DNA from: Promethearchaeota archaeon
GTDB taxonomy: Archaea > Asgardarchaeota > Lokiarchaeia > Sigynarchaeales > SOKP01
Assembly: GCA_004524515.1 (NCBI GenBank)
Contig: SDNV01000023.1
Coordinates: 1-27,019 of the forward strand
Direction of reading: 5' to 3'
DNA length: 27,019 nucleotides
In this document: positions 15,887 to 24,368 of the stretch, one piece after another
Position numbering within the stretch: position 1 is the first letter of the stretch
How the letters are laid out: each line of letters starts with the position of its first letter
Translations under genes and position numbers: made by a program
The notes under the pieces: generated by a model
The model's input: the letters and a program-made list of their open reading frames with translations, nothing else
What the model was told of the DNA's origin: nothing
The model's database searches: none

Positions 15887-16675
15887 TTATTTTTGTTGAA
15901 TTAATCCACACAAGTATGGTATTGCCAAAAATGGCATATATATCAAAGCGATTTCTACTACCGCGTTATATAAAATAACACTAAATTCAATTACCAGGTC
16001 AGCACGTCGTAAATTTGAATAGATTCCATCCGGATTTTTAGTTCCAATCTCGACCCATCTTTGGCCAGATAACCAATAAAATAGATACCAAATACAGCCG
16101 AGGATAAACATGGTAATAAACATGTAAAACCCTCTCTTTCTTGATTCAGAATCCGTTTTTATAAACCAATATATTGCCGGGGAAACTAGAACTGGAATTA
16201 GTAAGGACCAAAGAGGAAATACTTCTCTTCGAGATGGAACCTTACCTCCAACATTCGGAATATAAATACCGTGGCTAAACATTACTAAAGCCATTCCGGT
16301 TATAACAGCTAAAAATGTAATTATACTGTACTTACGCATTTCTTTATCTAAATATAAATCCGTAATAAATAATCCCATGATTCCTACTGAAACCCCCTCA
16401 GAAAGCCCCTGCATTGGTACTGAGACCCATATTGGAATTTCCACCCCAAAAAGATAACGATTTGGCATGTCTCTAACACCTGTTAAATGAAGCATTAATT
16501 CCACTGAAGTCCAAAAAATTGCCCCTGTTAAAAAAACCCATAAATAATCTTTTCGATCTTTCCATTTCCAATCTAAAATTGTAATACTTATAGCAACGAT
16601 CGCAAAAAGCAATTTGAATTCATATTCTTCACCCCAAAATCCTCCTCTTACTATAAATAAACTTTCTAATAGCAT
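15887..16675 (-). CDS. Polytopic membrane protein of unknown function
   Basis: A 262-residue protein with about seven to eight hydrophobic segments spread over its full length and short polar loops. Conserved-looking polar residues lie inside or near membrane segments (E in SVELMLHLTG, H in MFSHGIYIP, E in LVIEF and VVEIA). A loop NVGGKVPSRREVFP lies after the fourth segment. I do not recognise the family. It starts with ATG 12 nt after the stop of the MBL-fold gene, so it belongs to the same transcript, whose other members act on phosphate and ester bonds. A membrane-embedded enzyme or transporter is possible. Confidence 0.7.
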   Translation of the reverse strand: MLLESLFIVRGGFWGEEYEFKLLFAIVAISITILDWKWKDRKDYLWVFLTGAIFWTSVELMLHLTGVRDMPNRYLFGVEIPIWVSVPMQGLSEGVSVGIMGLFITDLYLDKEMRKYSIITFLAVITGMALVMFSHGIYIPNVGGKVPSRREVFPLWSLLIPVLVSPAIYWFIKTDSESRKRGFYMFITMFILGCIWYLFYWLSGQRWVEIGTKNPDGIYSNLRRADLVIEFSVILYNAVVEIALIYMPFLAIPYLCGLIQQK

Positions 16676-16687
16676 AAATGCTGACCC

Positions 16688-17347
16688 TTATCTATTTTGT
16701 TCCATATATCCTTTTATATAAGCTCTAACTTTTTCTGCTGGCTGGAAGATACCAAAATGACCCTCACATAGTATATCCGCATTGATATCCAGTAATTTTT
16801 GCATGGATTTTTGATAGTCCTTTAGATTAGAACCAAAACTAGCCATAAATGGCCCATGAATGTCTTGGCCAAATAAAATTTTGGTTCCTTCTATTTCTAT
16901 TAAGATTGAGAGTGAACCTGGAGTATGACCCGGAGTATGTATACATTTAAATTCATAGGATCCAAATCTTAATATTTCCAGTTCTCCCTTTAGTCTCTTT
17001 TCCAATTTGACAGGTTTATAATTTACACCATACCATGATGCGGCAGTTTTATAATCATGACCTCTCTCCTCTATAGGATCAGCATCCAAATTATGCGCAT
17101 AAAACTTAACCTTATTATTGAATTCTTTAAGAGAATGACATGCACCAATATGATCGATGTGAAAATGAGTTAAAATGCAATGTTTAATATCCATGGGATT
17201 TAAATTTTTTTTTTTAATTTTTTTTATCATATCAAGACTCATACCACAATCAATTAATATTAATCCATCCTCGCTATGCGTATTAACTAGATATACGGAA
17301 CATCCTGAATCTCCAACATGAAATACATCCTTAAATATTTCTTTCAT
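16688..17347 (-). CDS. Metallo-beta-lactamase-fold hydrolase
   Basis: A 219-residue MBL-fold enzyme with the full dinuclear metal set: T60-H-F-H-I-D-H66 (HxHxDH), the His in HTPGHTPGS near residue 137-145, the Asp in GQDIHGP near 167-173, and the C-terminal His in EGHFGIF. Length and motifs fit a general glyoxalase-II-like or thioesterase-type hydrolase; substrate is unknown. There is no signal peptide, so it is cytosolic. It starts with ATG and sits between the PAP2 gene (91 nt upstream) and the membrane-protein gene (12 nt downstream) on the same strand. Confidence 0.85.
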   Translation of the reverse strand: MKEIFKDVFHVGDSGCSVYLVNTHSEDGLILIDCGMSLDMIKKIKKKNLNPMDIKHCILTHFHIDHIGACHSLKEFNNKVKFYAHNLDADPIEERGHDYKTAASWYGVNYKPVKLEKRLKGELEILRFGSYEFKCIHTPGHTPGSLSILIEIEGTKILFGQDIHGPFMASFGSNLKDYQKSMQKLLDINADILCEGHFGIFQPAEKVRAYIKGYMEQNR

Positions 17348-17438
17348 ATAATACCCTTTTTTGGAAATATTTACTCTAAATTTATATAAGAAAATGAAAT
17401 ATTAAAAGATAAAATTATTAAATATTATGTTAATCTTA

Positions 17439-18254
17439 TTATTTTTTAATATAATATCGATGATAAAGCCATATTGTGGCAATTGCAGCAACCCCAGTTG
17501 AAAATAGAACGTCCGACGCAAAATGATCTCCAGTCACGATTCTTGAAACTCCTAAGAATAATCCAAAAACGATAATCAAAATAATTACTATGATTTTAAT
17601 AGGATTTGTCCATTTCCTATCTCTAACTGAAAATATAAGTGGCAAAAACATCCATCCCATAGCAGTATGTCCTGAGGGAAAGGAAGCGTTTCCTTTTAAT
17701 CCGCTGATCGGACCTGGAGGTAAAAACCATGGAGTATAGTTGGCATACCCCGGCGATAAATCATTAAATCGAACCCTTCCACACATTATTTTAGTTATTT
17801 GTACGAATATTAAAGGATTTATAATAGCCAGTAAAATTATTACAGTTGCTATCGTAGTATATTCCTTGAAATCCCTATTTTTAGTAAAAATTAAGAAGAT
17901 TATCATTGGAATTGCAATTCCCCCTCCAAAAGTTATAAACCATAAATTAGCAAAGATTAGAGCAATTGTAAGAAAAACCAGCCCAATTATTAGGATCACA
18001 TAGGATGCAATTCTTTGCTTCTTAAGATCATCATTCTTGCTTCCAATCAAGATGGCAATCGATATCGCGATTATCCCATATCCGGGACCTTCCCCAAAAT
18101 CCTTTCCAATGTTCGCCCAAATTGCATCTCTATTTAAAAGCGCTATAGATATTTGCAAATCTGTGAATCCAAATATGATTGCTAAGACAATCCAGCTAAT
18201 TATAACGACTATACACAAATTTTTCAAGTTTCCTTCCAATTTCATACTATTCAC
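17439..18254 (-). CDS. PAP2-family membrane phosphatase
   Basis: A 271-residue membrane phosphatase of the PAP2 superfamily with about six to seven transmembrane helices. The three catalytic motifs are present: K-I-M-C-G-R-V-R (motif 1), P-S-G-H (motif 2) and S-R-I-V-T-G-D-H-x-x-S-D (motif 3). The His of motif 3 is the nucleophile and that of motif 2 the acid in this family. Such enzymes dephosphorylate lipid phosphates such as isoprenoid or phosphatidic-acid-type substrates at the membrane surface. The start is GTG, with an ATG four codons later as the equally likely true start. The neighbouring GDPD and DedA genes suggest lipid turnover. Confidence 0.88.
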   Translation of the reverse strand: MNSMKLEGNLKNLCIVVIISWIVLAIIFGFTDLQISIALLNRDAIWANIGKDFGEGPGYGIIAISIAILIGSKNDDLKKQRIASYVILIIGLVFLTIALIFANLWFITFGGGIAIPMIIFLIFTKNRDFKEYTTIATVIILLAIINPLIFVQITKIMCGRVRFNDLSPGYANYTPWFLPPGPISGLKGNASFPSGHTAMGWMFLPLIFSVRDRKWTNPIKIIVIILIIVFGLFLGVSRIVTGDHFASDVLFSTGVAAIATIWLYHRYYIKK

Positions 18255-18384
18255 TTTTGATAATTATCGACTTATAAAATTATTCAAAATTCTATATTAG
18301 GAATTTTAATTGTCAAAGTATTTAATTATTGCCTATTGATTGGAATTTAAATTTTGAATTTTTTAAAAAATATTTACATTGATA

Positions 18385-19119
18385 TTATTTAAAAATCTCA
18401 TCTCTTTTCTTTTTAAGAAGATCCGGATAATCAGTATAAATTGCTCTAATAAATTCTCTATCGGCTCTTAGTTTTAGTGCTTTTATCATTTCAGCTTGAG
18501 AATTAACCCCCCAAACATAACATTTAAACCCATTTTTCACAATATTTCTGAAAATCTCCATGTTAATATAATCAATTTTAAGGTTTATAGCGTTTATATT
18601 TGTCTCCTCTAATTTATCGAAATAAATGGTTTTATTATTAATTTGAAAAATATTATGAGGTACTGTATAAACCAACTTCACTTTTCTATTATATTTTCTT
18701 AGCCTTTTGAGAACATATATACGGGTATCTGTTATCTCTACTTGTTTAAAAGTCGAATATTTCTTAATGCTATTAATTAGTTCTAATCCTGCTTGTTTAT
18801 TAATAATGTCAAAACTATATCGTAAATTCTTTGGACAATAGTTAAAGGTATCAAATACTTTTCTTAATTTCGGAATTTGCCGATCATCTTCAAAATTAAG
18901 TAATTTAAGCTCATCAAACGTTAATTTCCTTATTATATACCATTTATTCTCTATTTTAAAAGCAGGATCATGAAAACAAACTAAAATTTTATCCTTTGTA
19001 ATTTGAATATCGGATTCGATTCCAACTTTCATCTCAATGGCCATTTGAAATGAATGCATAGTATTTTCGATACAATAGGCAGATGCTCCGCGATGAGCAA
19101 AAATATATGGTTTGTTCAT
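18385..19119 (-). CDS. Glycerophosphodiester phosphodiesterase family protein
   Basis: A 244-residue GDPD-type TIM-barrel protein. The N-terminus FAHRGASAYCIENTMHSF holds the catalytic H-R and the metal-binding E. IESDIQITKDKILVCFHDP holds the second metal ligands and the second catalytic His. The C-terminal part (YVWGVNSQAEMIKAL...IYTDYPDLL) matches the final strands of the family. It would cleave glycerophosphodiesters to an alcohol and glycerol phosphate. It has no signal peptide, so it is cytosolic. The ATG start faces the divergent DedA/VTT gene across a 96-bp promoter region. The PAP2 gene follows on the same strand after 130 nt. Confidence 0.87.
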   Translation of the reverse strand: MNKPYIFAHRGASAYCIENTMHSFQMAIEMKVGIESDIQITKDKILVCFHDPAFKIENKWYIIRKLTFDELKLLNFEDDRQIPKLRKVFDTFNYCPKNLRYSFDIINKQAGLELINSIKKYSTFKQVEITDTRIYVLKRLRKYNRKVKLVYTVPHNIFQINNKTIYFDKLEETNINAINLKIDYINMEIFRNIVKNGFKCYVWGVNSQAEMIKALKLRADREFIRAIYTDYPDLLKKKRDEIFK

Positions 19120-19215
19120 AACTAAGAACTACAGCAAAATAGGTGATTTAAAACATAAAAGATATTTTTTATAGAAATTTAAATTACCTATATTACTTAA
19201 TTTTTATTCTAAAGT

Positions 19216-20076
19216 ATGATAAAAATGGAAAAAAAAAATGATAATATTCAAAATAAAGAAAAAAAATCCTTCTCCAAAAAACTCCAAAATTACATTAAAA
19301 ATTTATTAGATTTCTCAAGTTACGATACTAAAACTATGGTATACATCATTATCTTCATTTTCTTATTCGGATTTTCGATCTATTTATTATATTACATCTA
19401 TTTTGTAGATCAGACCTTTTTATATGTTTTAGTGGTAGAATGGTTTGTTAATCCAATAATTAGATTAGGAATATGGGGTATATTTTTATTCCTTTTAATT
19501 ATGGCTATTCAGGGACTGTTGGTCCCGATACCTTCAGAGCTTGTCCTATTAAGCGCAGGCATGATTTGGGGTTTTTGGATTGGTGGGATAATGGGAATTA
19601 TTGGAAGCATGGCAGCTGGGTTGCTATGCTATTACGTTGCATATAAAGGAGGAAGACCCTTAGCAGAAAAATTCGTTGGTGAAAGTGCCCTTAACATGGC
19701 AGATAACTTCATAGAAAAATACGGAACGGGAGCTATCGTCTTAGCAAGGCTTTTACCATTCGTGGCTTTTGATCCTATTAGTTACATTTCGGGGATATTA
19801 AAATATCCGATAAAGAAGTATACTATTGCTACCTTTATTGGCTCCATTCCGAGAGCGTTTTTCTATGCATTTTTGGGTGCAGCATTGATTTCTCATAAAC
19901 CGGGGGAACCTATTAATTTATCTGAGATTCCATTCGAAAAAATTGAGGCCCAAGCAGCCCTATTTAATAATATCTTGTTACTTATATTAGGTATTCTCGC
20001 ATTAATGTTTATAGCTTATTATCTTTTTAGCCTTTATTGGCAAAAAAAGAATATCGGTAAAAAATTAGAAAAATAA
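19216..20076 (+). CDS. DedA/VTT-family membrane protein
   Basis: A 286-residue membrane protein with a charged N-terminal region (about 40 residues) and five to six hydrophobic segments. The VTT/DedA core includes VPIPSELVLLSAGMIWG (re-entrant Pro-rich loop with an acidic residue), GSMAAGLLCYYVAYKGGRPLAEKF, FIEKYGTGAIVLARLLPF and a second re-entrant segment ISGILKYP..KYTIATFIGSIPRAF. Relatives include DedA, TVP38, TMEM41B and VMP1, several of which move phospholipids or undecaprenyl phosphate between leaflets. ATG at 19216 is annotated; the ATG at 19225 is nearly as good. It is followed after 20 nt by an EamA transporter. Confidence 0.88.
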   Translation: MIKMEKKNDNIQNKEKKSFSKKLQNYIKNLLDFSSYDTKTMVYIIIFIFLFGFSIYLLYYIYFVDQTFLYVLVVEWFVNPIIRLGIWGIFLFLLIMAIQGLLVPIPSELVLLSAGMIWGFWIGGIMGIIGSMAAGLLCYYVAYKGGRPLAEKFVGESALNMADNFIEKYGTGAIVLARLLPFVAFDPISYISGILKYPIKKYTIATFIGSIPRAFFYAFLGAALISHKPGEPINLSEIPFEKIEAQAALFNNILLLILGILALMFIAYYLFSLYWQKKNIGKKLEK

Positions 20077-20096
20077 AAAATCTCTTTTTAAACATC

Positions 20097-21038
20097 ATGA
20101 TTAAGGATGAGAGTTTTAATGGATATTTAATAATTTTATTAGGAGTTTTTACATGGTCTTTCAGTGAAATTATTGTTAAACTTCTTCAAGGTTCTGTAGG
20201 AGCAATTTCACTATCATTTTTTAGGTATTTTGTAGGTGGTTTTTTTCTCTTAATTGTTTTGCTTATCAAACGAGATCTTTCGGGGATTTCTAAGATGGTA
20301 AAGGATAATTGGAAATTACTTATAATTTCAAGTTTTTTTGCGCTTGCTATGGCAAATATCATATATTTTATAGGGGTTACCAACACCAATGCTAACATCG
20401 CAGCAACGATATATACAACATATCCTATGTGGATTACCGTCTATTCTATTTTAATTTTAAACGAAAAATCAAATTTGAAATTAAAATTTGTTGGAATTAT
20501 AATTGGTCTAACTGGAGTTGCGATACTAATGACAAATTTTAACATCTTAGAACTATTTTCTTCTAAAAATTTATATGGAAATTTTCTTGTGCTTTTAGGA
20601 GCCATCATTTGGAGCTTTTATTCCGTTTTAGGAAAAAAAATTCAACTTAACGAAAAAAAAACTTCTAATATTGCCGTAAAATTTTGTATGGTTTCCTCAC
20701 TTCTTGCGTGTATACCTATTTTCCTTATCCTAATATTTTCACCAGAATTCGATACCTTTTTTAATTACAATTTTCATTCTTGGTTTTGGATATCTTTTCT
20801 AGGGATAATCCCTACTGGGTTTGGTACATATTTACTTTTTGAAGGGATTAAAAGGATAGAAGTATCAAAAGGAATGTCTTTAGCATTTTGTAAACCAATT
20901 TTTGCCACATTTTTAGCTTTTTTTATATTAAAAGAGCTCCCAACCATTACTTTATTAATTTCCATTAGTATGGTAATTACTTCAATAATGTTAATTAATA
21001 GAACTCCTTCTGTTGAAAAAAATTCTAAAGTTCCTTAA
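20097..21038 (+). CDS. EamA-family (DMT superfamily) transporter
   Basis: A 313-residue protein with ten predicted transmembrane helices arranged as two EamA repeats (about residues 8-145 and 158-300). Typical features are the first helix GVFTWSFSEIIVKLL, the FFRYFVGGFFLL motif, and TTYPMWITVYSILILNEKSNLKLKFVGIIIGLTGVAIL, with a parallel segment at the end of the second repeat (CKPIFATFLAFFILKELPT). DMT transporters move small metabolites such as amino acids, drugs or nucleotide sugars across the cytoplasmic membrane. The substrate is not predictable here. It lies 20 nt behind the DedA/VTT gene and is probably co-transcribed. Confidence 0.88.
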   Translation: MIKDESFNGYLIILLGVFTWSFSEIIVKLLQGSVGAISLSFFRYFVGGFFLLIVLLIKRDLSGISKMVKDNWKLLIISSFFALAMANIIYFIGVTNTNANIAATIYTTYPMWITVYSILILNEKSNLKLKFVGIIIGLTGVAILMTNFNILELFSSKNLYGNFLVLLGAIIWSFYSVLGKKIQLNEKKTSNIAVKFCMVSSLLACIPIFLILIFSPEFDTFFNYNFHSWFWISFLGIIPTGFGTYLLFEGIKRIEVSKGMSLAFCKPIFATFLAFFILKELPTITLLISISMVITSIMLINRTPSVEKNSKVP

Positions 21039-21095
21039 TTAATATTATCCCCGTATCATAATTCTTTTTTTAGTTTGCTATTATCAATTTAGCTT

Positions 21096-21281
21096 ATGAA
21101 AATCGTAGTATATGAAAAAGAAGCAGTTATTAAAGATCTTGATTTTTTTGTGTATCATAATAAAAGCCTAACCCAATTTTATCAGGATATCAAAAATGCT
21201 ATAAATGCCAATAACACTCAATCATTATGGCAATTATCCAAAATTATTACAAGACACGAAATAAAAGATAAATTAAAATAA
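21096..21281 (+). CDS. Small hypothetical protein (61 aa)
   Basis: A short ORF with an ATG start, 57 nt downstream of the EamA gene on the same strand. The predicted peptide is mixed alpha/beta with an N-terminal strand (MKIVVYEKE) and two amphipathic helices. It has no cysteine, membrane segment or recognised motif. It does not overlap another gene and fills the gap between two annotated genes, but the length and lack of a clear ribosome-binding site make it possible that it is a chance ORF. Confidence 0.4.
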   Translation: MKIVVYEKEAVIKDLDFFVYHNKSLTQFYQDIKNAINANNTQSLWQLSKIITRHEIKDKLK

Positions 21282-21430
21282 TTGCTTTAGAAAGCGGCAT
21301 TATAGGTTTTAATTAATTTAAGATGTTAATTAGAACTTTAAACGATTCTTCAAGCCTTTAATTAGTATAATAACGCCAATTTTACTAATTACTAAATTCT
21401 TAAAAAATCAAATTATTTATTTTACTGTTT

Positions 21431-21459
21431 CTATATTATATGAAATAGGGATCATTTCA
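21431..21459. promoter_or_regulatory. TATA-like element and inverted repeat upstream of the Longin-like gene
   Basis: CTATATTATA (21431-21440) is followed directly by TGAAAT (21441-21446), a 7-nt spacer and ATTTCA (21454-21459), a perfect 6-bp inverted repeat. Together they lie 48-76 bp before the ATG at 21507. They could be a promoter with an overlapping operator. In AT-rich DNA a 6-bp repeat can arise by chance, so support is modest. The rest of 21282-21506 shows nothing else recognisable. Confidence 0.3.
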
Positions 21460-21506
21460 CTTAAAATAGATGCGATTAATAAATTTCAAATTGAGCCAAG
21501 TTTTAA

Positions 21507-22595
21507 ATGGAACGGATAATAATCGTACATTGGAATAAGAGTACTGGACCAGAACCTATAATTCAGTATCCCCCTGAGCAAAAATTTCCATCAAATGATT
21601 TGTTTCTCAAAATCTGGGCATTACATGAATTAGATAAGGAATCTTCCATAATAGAATTTATTCCTGAGATAAATGAAGAACAATATTTTTCTATAATCCA
21701 AAAATATGAAGGAGAAATCTATTTTATAATAATTGTGTATAATCGAAGAGATAAAATAAGAGATATGATTACTGACCATCCCGATATTCTGGCAATTGTA
21801 AGTAAAAATCTGATAGAATTAATCAATACTAATAAAATTACTAGGACTATATCCGAAGCGTTTCATACTATTAAAAATTATACGAAATTAGAAAAAGAGG
21901 AGAATCTTTTGAATTTTTTTAGAGATAAGATTAAATTTATCATATTAAATATTCTTCAAGAAGGGGTAATTTCAAAGGACAAATTAAGTGAAATTTTAAG
22001 GCAGGAATACGGATTTTCAACCACAAATATTGATTTATTACTAATCTCATTTATTCGAGAAGATTTGATTATTAAAAGAAATGTACCGGGAAGTCAGGAG
22101 TGTTATTTTCTAATAAAAGATCTCTCATGCATAAGAATACCTCCAAAGAATTTTCCAGAAGCTTATCGAGAAAATTATGAATTATTAAATGATTATAAGG
22201 AAAGCATAGTAAAATTTTTTGCAAATTATGATTGTATCTCCGAAATCGAAAATAAAACAATTATCAATTTTCTAATGAATAAGGAGGTCTATTCTTTACT
22301 TGAAAAATTAAGAAAAGAAAGTTTATCGGTAAGCAATTGTTTAGATATCTTGAATAATAAAGAAGATTTATTTAATGAGCTTTTACAAAAAAAACTCCTT
22401 TATGAAGCGAGAGGAGTCGTACATCTCTTTTCTGATATTAGATTTATCAAATTTGCTCCTTTGTATGTCATAGAAAAATTATCCAAGCGGTACAATCGCC
22501 AGGAAATTTCTCTAAACGAATATTTAACGCATATAAAATTATTAATTTCGCAATATGAGAAAGGAAAATCAATTTTAGACTATGAGATAATATAA
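21507..22595 (+). CDS. Longin-like domain plus winged-helix repeats (NPRL2/3-like architecture)
   Basis: A 362-residue protein. Residues about 1-115 look like a Longin/Roadblock-type fold: a first strand RIIIVHW, then STGPEPIIQYPPEQKFPSNDLFLKI, a strand pair around SSIIEFIPE and GEIYFIIIVYNR, and a closing helix with PDILAIVSKNLIELI. Residues about 140-210 form a winged-helix-like unit (FRDKIKFIILNILQEGVISKDKLSEILRQ, then a wing near PGSQECYFLIKD). A second one is likely at about 260-350 (NCLDILNNKEDLFNELLQKKLLYEARGVVHLF, ISLNEYLTHIKLLI). The G-P-x-I-x-Q-x-P pattern near the N-terminus and the Longin-then-winged-helix order recall eukaryotic NPRL2/NPRL3 of the GATOR1 complex. That link is inference from architecture. 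There are no transmembrane segments. The ATG start has a TATA-like element upstream. Confidence 0.6.
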   Translation: MERIIIVHWNKSTGPEPIIQYPPEQKFPSNDLFLKIWALHELDKESSIIEFIPEINEEQYFSIIQKYEGEIYFIIIVYNRRDKIRDMITDHPDILAIVSKNLIELINTNKITRTISEAFHTIKNYTKLEKEENLLNFFRDKIKFIILNILQEGVISKDKLSEILRQEYGFSTTNIDLLLISFIREDLIIKRNVPGSQECYFLIKDLSCIRIPPKNFPEAYRENYELLNDYKESIVKFFANYDCISEIENKTIINFLMNKEVYSLLEKLRKESLSVSNCLDILNNKEDLFNELLQKKLLYEARGVVHLFSDIRFIKFAPLYVIEKLSKRYNRQEISLNEYLTHIKLLISQYEKGKSILDYEII

Positions 22596-22650
22596 AATAA
22601 TCCGCAAATTAAACCAGATTAACAAATCTTAATATTTACTATGCAAAAGA

Positions 22651-22660
22651 TTATATAAAA
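22651..22660 (+). promoter_or_regulatory. TATA-box-like element for the HdrC-HdrB pair
   Basis: TTATATAAAA is the best TATA match in the 162-bp gap before the HdrC gene. It lies about 100 bp before the start codon, which would give a leader near 70-80 nt. No other structure stands out in this gap. Confidence 0.35.
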
Positions 22661-22757
22661 TAAATCAAACCACTAATTCTTTTAATAAAAAAAACTAATA
22701 ATTTTTTTAAAATGAATTATGGTTATCATATAGGAAGAGAAAATAAAGAAATAAATT

Positions 22758-23291
22758 TTGGATAAAATGGACGATAAGATAAAAACTGATGAAGAATGGA
22801 ATTATGATTTTTTAGAAGAACTTAGCGATGATGTAGAAGAAAATAGGAATATCTTACAATGCATAAACTGTGGCAAATGTGTCGGGGAATGTCCCGCTTC
22901 TAAAATTTCAAATTTTAATATCAGAAAAATTATCCAGAAAATTCTTCGAGGAGATAAGAGCGTACTAAAAGAAGATGATATTTGGTATTGTTTTTTATGT
23001 GAGAAATGTAAAAGAGTGTGTCCGAAAGAAGGTATAAACATACCGCTGTTAATATTAAATCTGAGAAATGAATCGTTTAAAAAAGGATACGGTCCCAGGT
23101 ATAATGATCTTAACAAATATGTTGAAATGTCTGAACGATTTTTGACTTCGGGAGTTGTAGTGGAAAATCCTCTAGGAGATATACTTCCTCAAGAAAGAAT
23201 TGATGAGTTGAATGAAATTTGCAATTTTGCTCGTATAAAATATGTGTTTAAGGCAAGTAAAGCCATTAAAAATAAAAAAAGGAAACGATAA
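22758..23291 (+). CDS. HdrC-like 4Fe-4S protein (heterodisulfide reductase subunit C family)
   Basis: A 177-residue electron-transfer protein with two 4Fe-4S motifs: C35-x2-C38-x2-C41-x3-C45 (CINCGKCVGECP) and C78-x2-C81-x2-C84-x3-C88 (CFLCEKCKRVCP). They are spaced as in HdrC, followed by the family's GYGPRYNDL segment. HdrC passes electrons between HdrA (or another donor) and the HdrB catalytic subunit. An acidic N-terminal extension of about 30 residues is present, and the C-terminus is Lys/Arg-rich. The start is TTG at 22758 or ATG at 22767; neither has a clear ribosome-binding site. HdrB follows after 23 nt, so the two are an operon. Confidence 0.88.
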   Translation: MDKMDDKIKTDEEWNYDFLEELSDDVEENRNILQCINCGKCVGECPASKISNFNIRKIIQKILRGDKSVLKEDDIWYCFLCEKCKRVCPKEGINIPLLILNLRNESFKKGYGPRYNDLNKYVEMSERFLTSGVVVENPLGDILPQERIDELNEICNFARIKYVFKASKAIKNKKRKR

Positions 23292-23314
23292 TAAAATTTA
23301 TATAATCATTTAAG

Positions 23315-24328
23315 ATGGAATTTAATAACTTAGCTCTAGATTTAGATGCAATTGAAAAGGAATATCCTGAAAATCCAATAGAATTTTTTCGAAACAAAAA
23401 ATTGTGTTTGTTTAAAGCTTGCTTGGAAAAATACTTTCCCGGAGTACGCTGGGGGATTCAAGATTTATTAGAAGAACTTGGATTAGAAATATCAATATGT
23501 AATGATCAATCATGTTGTAGTGGTACTTTTTTTCAAAGGAATTTAATAACAAGGGCACAATTTGCAGCTATAAATGAAAGAAATCTCAATGAACTCAATC
23601 GACAAGCAGATATGGTTTTATTTAGCTGTAATGGTTGTTATAATTCTCTTTTGAGAGGTAGAGACTTTTTAAAAAATTCAGAAGTTAGAAAAAAGACTCA
23701 AGAAATTTTAAATCACTTAAAAAAAAATTCTACAGGAAAAGATTATCCCGGGAAATATGAAATTTTAGATAATCCAAAATTAAAATTAGTGCACGATTTA
23801 GATCTTTTATATCTTATCAGAGATGATGTTCTTAATACATTAAAATATGACCTTAAAAAACTTAGAGTAGCAATTCATTACGGATGTCATTATCTCAATC
23901 TTTCTAGAGATAAAAAGAATGTGGAAAGTTATTTAAGAGATAAAACTAAATTAGAGGATTTAGTCTCTCTTTTTGGTGGAATTCCAGTGGACTATCAAGA
24001 AAGAGAATCGTGTTGTGGATGGGGGGCATCTCAAGTGGTAATACATCCTAAAGACGCGCTTAAAATTACATATAAGAAATTAAAAAGTGCCGAAAATGTA
24101 GAAGCTGATTTTATGTTGATGCCCTGTCCTACTTGTTTATATACTTTAAGTAAACCAGAATACAGAGAAAAAATGAATAAATATTTCGGGGAAAAATTAG
24201 ATTTGCCAACGATTCATATTAATGAATTAATTGCCATTTTAAGAGGATGTGAAGAAGAACGCTGTATTACATTAAGAAGAAAAGATAAACGTATCATGAA
24301 AATCTATAATACTATAACTTCAGAATAA
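23315..24328 (+). CDS. HdrB-like protein with two CCG domains
   Basis: A 337-residue protein with both cysteine-rich CCG motifs of heterodisulfide reductase subunit B: C36...C67-C68...C105-x2-C108 in the N-terminal half and C191...C233-C234...C271-x2-C274 in the C-terminal half. In HdrB these bind two non-cubane [4Fe-4S] clusters that reduce a disulfide. An N-terminal extension of roughly 28 residues precedes the first motif, and the first loop reads KACLEKYFPG rather than the more usual F-x-G-C form. The physiological disulfide is unknown: CoM-S-S-CoB would require methanogenesis genes, which are not in view. It is paired with HdrC; no HdrA flavoprotein is adjacent. Confidence 0.88.
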   Translation: MEFNNLALDLDAIEKEYPENPIEFFRNKKLCLFKACLEKYFPGVRWGIQDLLEELGLEISICNDQSCCSGTFFQRNLITRAQFAAINERNLNELNRQADMVLFSCNGCYNSLLRGRDFLKNSEVRKKTQEILNHLKKNSTGKDYPGKYEILDNPKLKLVHDLDLLYLIRDDVLNTLKYDLKKLRVAIHYGCHYLNLSRDKKNVESYLRDKTKLEDLVSLFGGIPVDYQERESCCGWGASQVVIHPKDALKITYKKLKSAENVEADFMLMPCPTCLYTLSKPEYREKMNKYFGEKLDLPTIHINELIAILRGCEEERCITLRRKDKRIMKIYNTITSE

Positions 24329-24368
24329 TAAAAAAAAAGTTTGTAATAGTTATAAAAATAAAATAATT

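Noticed and set aside
21282..21506. Possible non-coding RNA gene in the 225-bp gap
   Set aside because: No GC-rich or strongly structured segment is seen, which a structured RNA in an AT-rich genome would usually show. Only the weak inverted repeat near 21441 was kept.
22802..23116. Minus-strand ORF of 104 codons opposite HdrC
   Set aside because: HdrC carries intact 4Fe-4S motifs in the plus frame, so the long opposite frame is a composition effect.
22758..24328. Methanogenesis as the context for the HdrCB pair
   Set aside because: No Mcr, Mtr, HdrA or coenzyme M/B genes are visible, and HdrB/C homologues are widespread in non-methanogens.
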